Shown one piece after another: positions 1-6,107 of a DNA stretch of 6,619 bases. Position 1 is the stretch's first letter; each line of letters starts with the position of its first letter. The notes below the pieces were generated by a model. It was not told the origin of the DNA and did not search any database. It saw only the letters and a program-made list of their open reading frames with translations. Origin of the DNA: JADKIH01 sp031367345 (GTDB lineage Bacteria; Bacteroidota; Bacteroidia; AKYH767-A; 2013-40CM-41-45); assembly GCA_031367345.1 (NCBI GenBank), contig JANLPR010000195.1, positions 1 to 6,619 of the forward strand. Direction: 5' to 3'. A program made the position numbers and the translations under genes.

Positions 1-2457
1 TATTCCACTCGCAGGATTCGGCCATACAAAAACATTTTGTACTTGCACTTTCGGCACCGATGTAATTGATGTAACTATTGCCATCACTTCATTCGTTACA
101 ACTGCCGGATTAAAATCGAAAAATATATACGCTTTATTTCTGATCTCTGTTCCCATTCCTGTCCCGTCTTTTCTTCTCACTTTGAATTTCACAAAACCAT
201 GACTCAAACTTGCATTGCTCATGCTATCAATCAAATTTATTCCGGGTAAATTAAATCGCACAATTCCATTTGGCAAAAGCTGCGTCGTTACTGAATGACT
301 CGATGAAATAAATTCAAAACTCGTTGCGTCTAAATTGCTGTCGAGCGTATCTAGCAAATAAATATCTTCTGCCACTGCATTTCCACTATTCTGAAAAAAG
401 ATGGTAAACGTAAACCAATGGTCAGATGTATCGACTGCTCCCGAAGGTGACATCAATTTTTCATTCGGGTCAAGCGAGTTCCTGATATCAAAACATGCAG
501 CAATCGAATTATTCATCGGTCGCATATCGCCAAGCGATGGTGATATTGTTAAATGAAAACACACTTCATCATTTACTGTTGCCGTCGTGGAAACTTGCGT
601 CATAATATTAAATGATTGCAACGGATCAATCAATGAAAAATCGGCGATGTCCCAATGAATTGTATCGTTGGAAATAGTTGTTGGCGTGAGTGCATTGGGC
701 GCCGGAGCAAGATAACTGATCGGTCCACTCATCACCGCTTCCACAAATCCCGTTCCTTCGTAACACGACATTCCATTTTTTCCCAACGCATCGCCTGTGT
801 TCAACAAAACTTTTCGAATGCGCCCCGGCCTAAAAAGTTGTTCGGGTGTTATACTTGTAGCAACCAAATCAAATCCACCACCCGGACAATTTAAACCGAA
901 GTTCATTAATGAATCGGTGGAGTCGGCAACGGTTAATACTGATGTTAAAAATCCGGCTGCCGGACAAACAACAGGTGTTACGATAGAGGCACTGTCAAGA
1001 TAAATTCTATATGTTCCGAGTCCCGCGCGGAACGAATAATTTCCGTAGGCATCGGTATAAAATTTTTGAATCTGAACACCGCTCGAATCTAAGATCACAG
1101 GAATGGAATGTAAATTTTCTTCCAGTGAGTTGTGGATGCAATCGGAATTAAAATCGTGAAATACATTTCCCGCAATGTTCCAATTCACTTCACACCCACT
1201 AGAAGGTTGACAAAGCGGTACTCCACTGATATCGGGAATTGCAGTTGTTGCAACTTGAATTACATTCGGAAAACATTGGATGTTTGTTCCTAGCCAATCA
1301 AAATAACCGATTTTGTGAATGGGAGGCAAACAGTTGATTGGGTTATCATTTATTTGCAAGTTCTCAAGAGAATCGGGTAGCGCCGGAAGACTAGTAAGAT
1401 GATTGTGATAACAAATAAGTGTAATCAGCGTATTCGGCAGCGCAGGTAATTCGTGTAGCTGGTTGTTTGAACACCACAGATGCATAAGTGTTGGAGGAAG
1501 CGTCGGCAATGAATCAATTGGATTAGCATCACAACTGAACAATTCTAAACGAGATGGAAGCGAATCAATAAAAGTAACTCCATTAAAGGAACAAACTAAG
1601 ACTCTTAAACTATCGGGAAGAGGTGGTATTGTGTCTATAGAATTTTGATTGTAATCTAAAAAATATAATGTACTTGGTATTGGAGGTAATTCAGTTAAAA
1701 AGTTGTGAAAACATTGCAACACTTCAAGAGTTGGTGATAGCATAGGTAAATCATGCAGCATGTTATCATATACATACAAGTTTTTTAAAGAATTAGGGAG
1801 CGCCGGTAAGTTTGTCAGCAGCGCATCATTGCACCCCAGCTCGTACAAATTTGGAGGGAGAGTCGGCAGATAGGTTATGGGATTAAAGCCACAACGAAAC
1901 CAAAATAAGTTGATCGGTAAAGTTGGAAGAAATGTCAGATTGTTAAACATGCATTCAAATCTATAAAGTTGACTCGGTAATGCCGGTAAACTGTCCAACA
2001 AATTATTGCTGCAATTTAAATCCGTTAATTGTGTTGGAAGTGTTGGAAGGAATTGTAATTGGTTCTTTGAACAGTTTAAATTGGTTATTCCATTGGGAAG
2101 TTCGGGCAATCTAATCAAGCTATTGAAAAAACAATCTAAATATGTAAGTGTGTTTGGTAATTCCGGAAGTGTGTCTAAAAAATTTCCACTACAGTCTAAT
2201 GATTGTAACGATTTAAAATATTGTATCCCTTCTAAATTATAAATACCAAGCGTAGCACAGTTTAATGTGGTAATGGTATTTAGTGTCACACATGTTGTGT
2301 CCAACGAATCGCCTTGCATGCATGTGGCAAGTCCGTTGTTAATGATTACGCTTCTAAATGCACTATCCGGTATGTAAACAAATTGCGCTGAACAATTTCT
2401 AGTTAAAACTCCAAATGCCAACATTAACAGAAAATGCTTAAGTATTTTTTTGATCAT
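1..2457 (-). CDS. Secreted leucine-rich-repeat protein with T9SS tail (3' end outside window)
   Basis: An open frame of 819 codons runs without a stop from the ATG at 2455-2457 to the window edge, so the C-terminus is missing. Residues 1-24 form a signal peptide (MIKK start, hydrophobic core LLMLAFGVL, likely cleavage CSA|QF). Residues 25-83 are an N-terminal cap of the kind that opens Bacteroidota LRR proteins (VYIPDSAFRS). Residues 84-383 are fifteen 20-residue LRRs, closed by a half-repeat (GYFDWLGTNIQCFPN). About 426-524 resembles an SdrD_B/Cna-B fold (NIAGNVFHDFNSDC, YTDAYGNYSFRAGLGTY). About 525-660 is beta-rich and unassigned. About 661-795 matches the Bacteroidota DUF7619/DUF11-like domain (SLDPNEK, FFQNSGNAVAEDIYLLDTLD, AYIFFDFNPAVVTNEV). 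From about 811 the type A sorting domain begins (VWPNPASGI), with roughly 70 residues expected beyond the edge. The protein is probably exported by Sec, then across the outer membrane by T9SS, to act as a surface or released binding protein. The ligand cannot be told. Domain names come from recall of family motifs, not from a search. Confidence 0.93.
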   Translation of the reverse strand, partial: MIKKILKHFLLMLAFGVLTRNCSAQFVYIPDSAFRSVIINNGLATCMQGDSLDTTCVTLNTITTLNCATLGIYNLEGIQYFKSLQSLDCSGNFLDTLPELPNTLTYLDCFFNSLIRLPELPNGITNLNCSKNQLQFLPTLPTQLTDLNCSNNLLDSLPALPSQLYRFECMFNNLTFLPTLPINLFWFRCGFNPITYLPTLPPNLYELGCNDALLTNLPALPNSLKNLYVYDNMLHDLPMLSPTLEVLQCFHNFLTELPPIPSTLYFLDYNQNSIDTIPPLPDSLRVLVCSFNGVTFIDSLPSRLELFSCDANPIDSLPTLPPTLMHLWCSNNQLHELPALPNTLITLICYHNHLTSLPALPDSLENLQINDNPINCLPPIHKIGYFDWLGTNIQCFPNVIQVATTAIPDISGVPLCQPSSGCEVNWNIAGNVFHDFNSDCIHNSLEENLHSIPVILDSSGVQIQKFYTDAYGNYSFRAGLGTYRIYLDSASIVTPVVCPAAGFLTSVLTVADSTDSLMNFGLNCPGGGFDLVATSITPEQLFRPGRIRKVLLNTGDALGKNGMSCYEGTGFVEAVMSGPISYLAPAPNALTPTTISNDTIHWDIADFSLIDPLQSFNIMTQVSTTATVNDEVCFHLTISPSLGDMRPMNNSIAACFDIRNSLDPNEKLMSPSGAVDTSDHWFTFTIFFQNSGNAVAEDIYLLDTLDSNLDATSFEFISSSHSVTTQLLPNGIVRFNLPGINLIDSMSNASLSHGFVKFKVRRKDGTGMGTEIRNKAYIFFDFNPAVVTNEVMAIVTSITSVPKVQVQNVFVWPNPASGI
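1309..2208 (-). repeat. Fifteen tandem 20-residue leucine-rich repeats (60-bp period)
   Basis: Within the secreted protein, residues 84-383 divide without a single insertion or deletion into fifteen units with consensus LxxLxCxxNxLxxLPxLPxx. The LPxLPxxLxxLxxxxNxL pattern and 20-residue length are those of the short bacterial LRR class known from YopM/IpaH-type proteins. Position 6 is Cys in twelve of the fifteen units; units 8, 10 and 15 have V, Y and I. The DNA period is exactly 60 bases, but the copies are diverged at nucleotide level, so this looks like an old, selected array and not a recent expansion. Confidence 0.93.
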
Positions 2458-2476
2458 AACTCAAAAGGTTTGAACC

Positions 2477-2520
2477 CAAAATTAGAATGGAAAGTTATCA
2501 ATTTACGGCATACGTCCAAA
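2477..2520 (-). promoter_or_regulatory. Candidate Bacteroidota-type promoter for the LRR gene
   Basis: On the minus strand TTTG (2517-2520) is followed after 19 bases by TAACTTTC (2490-2497), one mismatch from the TAnnTTTG -7 consensus of Bacteroidota with the usual spacing. This would give a leader of roughly 25-30 bases. An exact TAATTTTG lies at 2477-2484, but the nearest TTG is only 14 bases upstream, so it is the less likely -7 box. Assignment rests on motif matching only. Confidence 0.4.
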
Positions 2521-2573
2521 TTTTATTACGCGAATTGTTCACCGTTTTCGGCGAATTCTCTTCTTAAAAATTG

Positions 2574-2590
2574 ACTGAACGCTTTTCAGT
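2574..2590 (-). terminator. Weak hairpin downstream of the propeller remnant
   Basis: ACTGAA (2574-2579) and TTCAGT (2585-2590) form a perfect 6-bp stem with a 5-base loop. Read on the minus strand the stem is followed by CAATTTTT, which resembles a U-tract. The stem is short and only a third GC, so it may be chance. If functional it would end transcription from the pseudogene region before the LRR gene. Confidence 0.25.
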
Positions 2591-2689
2591 AGAAAAACAA
2601 CGTCCGTATGGCACGCTCTTCATCAAAGCACAATTCTTCCAGGAAGTTCTATACCACTTTAAACGGCAACGACTACCAACTAAAAGCGC

Positions 2690-2727
2690 ATTAATCATTA
2701 TCAATTATTCATTATTCATTACTAATT
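2690..2727. repeat. Degenerate heptanucleotide tandem repeat (ATTANNN x5)
   Basis: Five consecutive 7-base units all begin ATTA: ATTAATC, ATTATCA, ATTATTC, ATTATTC and ATTACTA, followed by ATT. It lies between the end of the propeller remnant and the LRR gene start in otherwise non-coding, AT-rich sequence. Two units are identical and the others differ only in the last three positions. No open reading frame explains it. Confidence 0.6.
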
Positions 2728-2741
2728 GCCTTCCAAAAATT

Positions 2742-3190
2742 TCAATAAACAACTATTTTATTCTTCGAAGCATTTTTTCCTTGAATCAATTCGTAAAAAT
2801 AAATTCCTTTTGATAATCCACTTGGGTCAATTTCCAAAGCTACATTCATCTCTTTCTGAAAAACACAATTACCTATTTCAGAAAAAAGTTTAACGGAAAT
2901 ATTTTCTGCTCCTACAGATTCAATATTTATTATTCCGGTGGTAGGATTTGGAAAAAGAAACAACGATGTCGTATTTCTATTTTCAGGAATAAAACTTGTA
3001 ATAGAATTCAGCTTTGCAACAAACATATCGGATCGTATTTGCTTAAATAAATATCCGCATCGCCTTGATTTGATAATGTATCGCTAATAATTACAGAATT
3101 ATAATAATAGATACCTGCTAAAAGTATATTGCCGTCTTTATCTATAGTCACACATTTGCTCTGATCAAAACTTTGATTGCCTTCTGCTTT
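2742..3190 (-). pseudogene. Remnant of a T9SS-secreted SBBP beta-propeller protein
   Basis: Two minus-strand frames carry pieces of one protein family. From 3190 to about 3030 the frame opens directly after a TAA and reads one beta-propeller (SBBP-like) repeat: TIDKDGNILLAG near its start and GDADIYLSKYDP at its end. The frame then changes. From about 3032 the other frame reads SDMFVAKLNSI, the usual end of the last propeller repeat, then a linker and a complete type A sorting domain (FLFPNPTTGIINIES, then DPSGLSKGIYFYEL, ending NKIVVY at the TGA, 2742-2744). The end of one repeat is therefore joined straight to the end of another, with the roughly 40 residues between them missing and the phase wrong. 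The 5' part of the gene, including start and signal peptide, is absent. The 94-codon frame starting at Met 3026 could be translated but would lack a signal peptide, so a functional product is unlikely. A sequencing error alone would not explain the missing repeat. Confidence 0.82.
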
Positions 3191-3227
3191 TTAATTAATT
3201 CGATTGAGTGAATTTAAAATTTATTCC

Positions 3228-3245
3228 CTTGGCCTTTAGGCCAAG
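3228..3245. repeat. Small hairpin, 7-bp arms, core GGCCTTTAGGCC
   Basis: CTTGGCC (3228-3234) and GGCCAAG (3239-3245) form a perfect stem around TTTA. It lies 20 bases from the longer hairpin and shares its core apart from one loop base (TTTA versus TTCA). There is no clean T-run directly after the stem on either strand. It may be part of a two-hairpin repeat element or a back-up terminator. Confidence 0.75.
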
Positions 3246-3265
3246 AGTAATTAAAATTATCTCAT

Positions 3266-3305
3266 ATTTTCATTACATGGGCCTTCAGGCCCATGTAATG
3301 AAAAT
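3266..3305 (-). terminator. 18-bp perfect hairpin at the end of the WYL gene
   Basis: Arms 3266-3283 and 3288-3305 are perfectly complementary around a 4-base loop (TTCA on the plus strand), with a GC core (GGGCC/GGCCC) and AT-rich outer ends. The left edge of the hairpin on the minus strand touches the regulator's TAA stop (3305-3307). The position fits transcription termination or 3'-end protection of the three-gene unit. The T residues lie inside the stem and do not follow it, so it is not a textbook intrinsic terminator. It may instead be a palindromic repeat settled next to the gene. Confidence 0.6.
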
Positions 3306-4225
3306 TATTTATATTGCTCAAACGCCTTCTTATGTTCATCTTTTATCCTCTTTACCAACTTCGCCGGTGCTATTACTTTTAAATTTTTTCCATAAGAAAG
3401 CAATTCCATTACTAGATCATGCGTAATGTATAGTTTTAATTTTATCCTAAATTCTTTGCTATTACTAACAATCTCTTCCTGTTCATGATGAAGCGCCAAT
3501 GTTTTAATGTATTTCCCTTGTACTGGGTCGAACGACAAAATAATCTCTTCCGGCTCCTCCGCATTCGGTGAAATAATTCCAAACGAATACCTGAATTGTT
3601 CCTCGATATTATATTCCTTCGGTAATTTAAATTTTCTATTAGTAATTTCCAGATCGGAAATTCTATCTAACCCAAATGTTTTAACAACATTGTCTTTTGT
3701 TTCCTTACCAAGAACATACCAACGATACTTAAACTCTTTTAATCCGTATGGTTCAAACTCGCGCGTCGTAATTTCTTCTTTCCAAAACTTTTCATATGAA
3801 AATTTTACAACAACTTTTTTCTTGATCGCCTGCAATAAAAGATAAAGATTGTCTGTTCCTTCCGGTCGTCGTTTTTCTAAATGAACAAATGGCGTTATGT
3901 CTTTTGCAATGTTTAAGGAGTTAAACATGTCAAACGCTTCTATCCTCCGCTGAAAATTCACATTGTCAACTTCCATGTTATCGATAAAATATCCTTTCTC
4001 TGATCGCGAATATTCTATGTTCACATTAAACGTATTTCTGATCTCTTTAATATCGCGCTGCAATGTTCGCAACGATAAACCAACAGTGAGTGTATCGTCT
4101 TGCATCTGCATAAAATCAAAATTGCTATCGAGATAACTCTTCAACTCTTCAAATGAAGCATACTTGCTTGCTTGCAGCTTTTTTACAATCAGCAAATAAC
4201 GATATATGTAGCCGCGCTTCGACAT
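3305..4225 (-). CDS. WYL-domain transcriptional regulator
   Basis: This 306-residue protein has the standard layout of WYL regulators. A winged helix-turn-helix occupies about residues 1-83, with recognition-helix signature SLRTLQRDIKEIR at 51-63 and wing EKGYFID at 76-82. A helical linker follows at about 90-135. The WYL domain spans about 136-195 (REFEPYGLKEFKYRWYVLG at 155-173, with W169-Y170-V171 in place of WYL, and FGLDRISDL at 184-192 holding the conserved Arg188). A C-terminal WCX-like extension runs to 306. WYL domains bind nucleic-acid or nucleotide-type ligands in characterised members and change DNA binding, usually as dimers. The gene starts 44 bases after the exonuclease gene and is the last of three, so it probably regulates its own operon, either as a repressor or an activator. 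The start at 4225 follows an AT-rich leader without a Shine-Dalgarno sequence, normal for Bacteroidota. Specific target and ligand are unknown. Confidence 0.93.
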   Translation of the reverse strand: MSKRGYIYRYLLIVKKLQASKYASFEELKSYLDSNFDFMQMQDDTLTVGLSLRTLQRDIKEIRNTFNVNIEYSRSEKGYFIDNMEVDNVNFQRRIEAFDMFNSLNIAKDITPFVHLEKRRPEGTDNLYLLLQAIKKKVVVKFSYEKFWKEEITTREFEPYGLKEFKYRWYVLGKETKDNVVKTFGLDRISDLEITNRKFKLPKEYNIEEQFRYSFGIISPNAEEPEEIILSFDPVQGKYIKTLALHHEQEEIVSNSKEFRIKLKLYITHDLVMELLSYGKNLKVIAPAKLVKRIKDEHKKAFEQYK

Positions 4226-4269
4226 AATTTAGTTTTGCTAAAGATAAGTGATTAGATCGTTCAAACTAA

Positions 4270-4800
4270 TTACTCTAAGCGAAAATTATTTTTCATCAGA
4301 TGCAGCTGGTACAATTCCGCACAGGCAAATGCATCGCTCAATGCTGTGTGTTGAGTAAATGGAATGTCGTGCGTTTTGCATAATGAGGCTAAATTGTCTT
4401 TATAAATTTTATATGTGCAATGTCCGGTATAAATTGGTGGTTTAATGTTGTAATATTCTAACGTCTGATTCAAACAATGGAAATCGAATGCAAATCCATT
4501 ATGGGCAACCACATGCTGGTTTTCGATAAATGGTTTTATCCGACTCCATACGCGATCGAATGTAGGTGCCATTGCCGTCTTCTGTGGTGTTATACCATGT
4601 ATTTCACTGAACCGGTCCCAGTAAAAATTCTTTGGCGGCTTTATCAATACTGCCAATCGATCTTTAATGTACCCGTTTTCAATTTTCACTAACCCAACTT
4701 GACACACACTCCAACGCTTTCCGTGTGCTGTTTCAAAATCAATGGCGGTAAACGATCTGCTCTCCGCATTAAATTTTTCAATTCCTGTTGTTGTTTCCAT
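4270..4800 (-). CDS. DEDDh-family 3'-5' exonuclease (DnaQ-like)
   Basis: This is a single-domain, 176-residue nuclease of the DnaQ/epsilon superfamily, which removes nucleotides from 3' ends of DNA or RNA using two metal ions. All catalytic positions are visible: Asp21 and Glu23 in Exo I (TAIDFETA), Asp106 in Exo II (AHNGFAFDFHCL), and His151 and Asp156 in Exo III (QHTALSDAFACAELY), with the His-x4-Asp spacing of the DEDDh subgroup. EIHGIT at 66-71 is the usual conserved turn after strand 3. No BRCT, zinc or polymerase domain is attached. It is therefore a stand-alone enzyme and not clearly the replicative proofreading subunit, although stand-alone epsilon-like proteins exist. The start at 4800 is the only good one; an upstream ATG at 4822 meets a stop after two codons. 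The gene begins 31 bases after the ATPase stop and is probably co-transcribed with it and with the WYL regulator. DNA versus RNA preference cannot be read from the sequence. Confidence 0.93.
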   Translation of the reverse strand: METTTGIEKFNAESRSFTAIDFETAHGKRWSVCQVGLVKIENGYIKDRLAVLIKPPKNFYWDRFSEIHGITPQKTAMAPTFDRVWSRIKPFIENQHVVAHNGFAFDFHCLNQTLEYYNIKPPIYTGHCTYKIYKDNLASLCKTHDIPFTQHTALSDAFACAELYQLHLMKNNFRLE

Positions 4801-4831
4801 TGCTTGAAGATTTAATTGTTCATTAATACTA

Positions 4832-5962
4832 TCAGTTATTATTTAGTGTCGTAAATCCAATCGGACATTTATTATTAGGCGCAAAATCTTTGTCCTCCTG
4901 ATTATAAATTGCAGTTAATGTCATATCGGAATTAATTGTAGAAGTAAAACCTAATTTGTCAGACAACAGTTGCGCCTTTTTAATTTCTAGTTCTGTAAAT
5001 TCATACTTCGCTATCAATCTTCCTTTGCGCAATAAAGCACTGTCAACTTTTGAAAGCGGTGTGTTGAAAGAACAAACGATCTGTATATTCAAACAATCGG
5101 AAAGAAGCCCGTCAGAAATATTCAAGAGCGCAGACACCGGCGAGCTACCGTCTTTCTCTCTGTCGACTACTATATTCTCTGCATCTTCAATCACAAAAAC
5201 AGAATTCGGGTTGTCAATTAATATGGTTATCAACTCCGGATTGGTAATTAGTCCTGCCATATTGGGTGGAAGAAATATTACATTCTTTTTAATTTTAGCA
5301 ATCAAATGTCTGATGTAAGACGTTTTTCCTGTGCCCGGTTTCCCATGAAGCAAAACCAGCCCTTTATCATTTGTTTTAGAAAGTCGCTTGATAATTATTT
5401 TATGTACTTCATTAAAATCATCGTTGTAGTTTTCGTGTATGTCGAATTTTTGCTTAGAGATGTCCATCTCTTTAAGACTAATACCAAACTGAGTGTTTAC
5501 CAGCAAAGATATTTTTGGTTGATTTTGACCTTTCTTGTATTTGAACTTCCGAAATTCATTGATCACTTTTTCTACTTTCGTAAACTCTGTTTTACGAAAT
5601 AGAAAACGAACAATCGATCTATTCGTATCTAGGTTCACCAACAGATCGTCGTGAATGAAATAAAAAATATCGTCAAGTTCCGGGTTTTCATTTCGAGTAC
5701 TGTAATACCTCATGTCGTAATGCATATCTTGGATCTCATTTTTGTATGCATCAACAAACCACAAGTTTGCTTTTCGACAATCAATGTTTACCTCGTAAAT
5801 TAAATTGGGAATGGAATTAAAATGGGCAACGAATAAATTAAACTCACTCAGATAAGATGATGTCCGCTCTGAAAAAACACTGTCTAAATTAGTCGGTGCA
5901 GATTTTTTTGCTGCCAACGCATTTCTTTGGAGCTCATGAAAAGAAAGATGAATGGGGTTCAT
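4832..5962 (-). CDS. AAA+ ATPase, uncharacterised N-terminal half
   Basis: This 376-residue protein has a complete AAA ATPase module in its C-terminal half: Walker A GKPGTGKTS at 207-215, Walker B VFVIEDAE at 255-262 with Glu259-Asp260 at its end, sensor-1 Asn300 in IVCSFNTP, and arginine-finger-type DSALLRKGRL at 307-316. The order and the SALLRKGR motif recall the BCS1/FtsH-like classic AAA clade. Such proteins act as hexamers that remodel or thread proteins. Residues 1-190 match nothing I recognise; they are mixed alpha/beta, with an aromatic, acidic patch around 94-106 (PELDDIFYFIHDD), and may bind the substrate or partner. There is no signal peptide or membrane segment, so it is cytoplasmic. 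The tail after about 340 is Asn-rich at its end (LNNN). It is the first gene of the apparent operon with the exonuclease and WYL regulator. The ATG at 5962 is preceded by a good -7 element. The biological role is unknown. Confidence 0.92.
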   Translation of the reverse strand: MNPIHLSFHELQRNALAAKKSAPTNLDSVFSERTSSYLSEFNLFVAHFNSIPNLIYEVNIDCRKANLWFVDAYKNEIQDMHYDMRYYSTRNENPELDDIFYFIHDDLLVNLDTNRSIVRFLFRKTEFTKVEKVINEFRKFKYKKGQNQPKISLLVNTQFGISLKEMDISKQKFDIHENYNDDFNEVHKIIIKRLSKTNDKGLVLLHGKPGTGKTSYIRHLIAKIKKNVIFLPPNMAGLITNPELITILIDNPNSVFVIEDAENIVVDREKDGSSPVSALLNISDGLLSDCLNIQIVCSFNTPLSKVDSALLRKGRLIAKYEFTELEIKKAQLLSDKLGFTSTINSDMTLTAIYNQEDKDFAPNNKCPIGFTTLNNN

Positions 5963-5987
5963 AACAGAGTTGTTTAATTTTCTTAAA

Positions 5988-5995
5988 CAAAAATA
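5988..5995 (-). promoter_or_regulatory. Candidate -7 promoter element of the ATPase operon
   Basis: TATTTTTG on the minus strand is an exact match to the Bacteroidota TAnnTTTG -7 consensus, 25 bases upstream of the ATPase ATG. No TTTG stands at the usual 19-base spacing. The nearest TTG is 13 bases upstream, inside the inverted repeat at 6005-6021. The -33 box is therefore weak or absent, which would suit a promoter controlled by a regulator. This is motif evidence only. Confidence 0.4.
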
Positions 5996-6004
5996 CTCCG
6001 TATG

Positions 6005-6021
6005 GCGACAATCTGTGTCGC
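6005..6021. repeat. Perfect inverted repeat GCGACA-N5-TGTCGC
   Basis: Six-base GC-rich arms (6005-6010 and 6016-6021) flank a five-base spacer in otherwise AT-rich intergenic DNA. The centre lies about 18 bases upstream of the exact -7 element of the ATPase operon. The 17-base span is suitable for a dimeric winged-helix regulator, and a WYL regulator is encoded in the same operon. It could equally be a REP-like hairpin, because the adjoining TCCGTATGGC also occurs at 2603-2612. As an RNA terminator on the minus strand it is poor, since no T-run follows directly. Confidence 0.6.
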
Positions 6022-6107
6022 TCTAAAAAATAGATTAATAATTTCCGGGAAATTGCATTTATAAAATGTCTAGGCAGATTTAAACGGCTAGTACTTTTCA
6101 AAATTCA

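Noticed and set aside
655..2242. Several plus-strand open frames antisense to the LRR gene
   Set aside because: The minus-strand frame is continuous over 819 codons with clear domains. The plus-strand frames mirror its 60-base periodicity and have no features of their own.
2571..2813. Plus-strand open frame of 80 codons
   Set aside because: It spans non-coding repeat sequence and the antisense of the T9SS tail, has no recognisable motif, and its composition follows the low-complexity ATTA repeats.
2742..3026. Intact small T9SS-exported protein starting at Met 3026
   Set aside because: It has no signal peptide and begins in the middle of a propeller-repeat end. The adjacent upstream frame shows that it belongs to a larger broken gene.
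3228..3305. CRISPR-like or tRNA-like structure from the paired hairpins
   Set aside because: There are only two stems of unequal length and no repeated spacers. No tRNA arms, anticodon loop or CCA-type end is present.
4226..4269. Own promoter for the WYL gene (TTTG, then TATCTTTA on the minus strand)
   Set aside because: The spacer is only 15 bases and the -7 match lacks the final G. Read-through from the exonuclease gene is the simpler explanation.
4956..5602. Two plus-strand open frames antisense to the AAA ATPase
   Set aside because: They overlap the Walker A, Walker B and sensor motifs of the real gene on the other strand and contain no known motif.
6040..6054. Palindrome AATTTCCGGGAAATT in the HNH-ATPase intergenic region
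   Set aside because: It has a single central base and AT-only outer pairs, so it forms no stable hairpin, and no T-run follows. It is too weak to call a terminator or operator.
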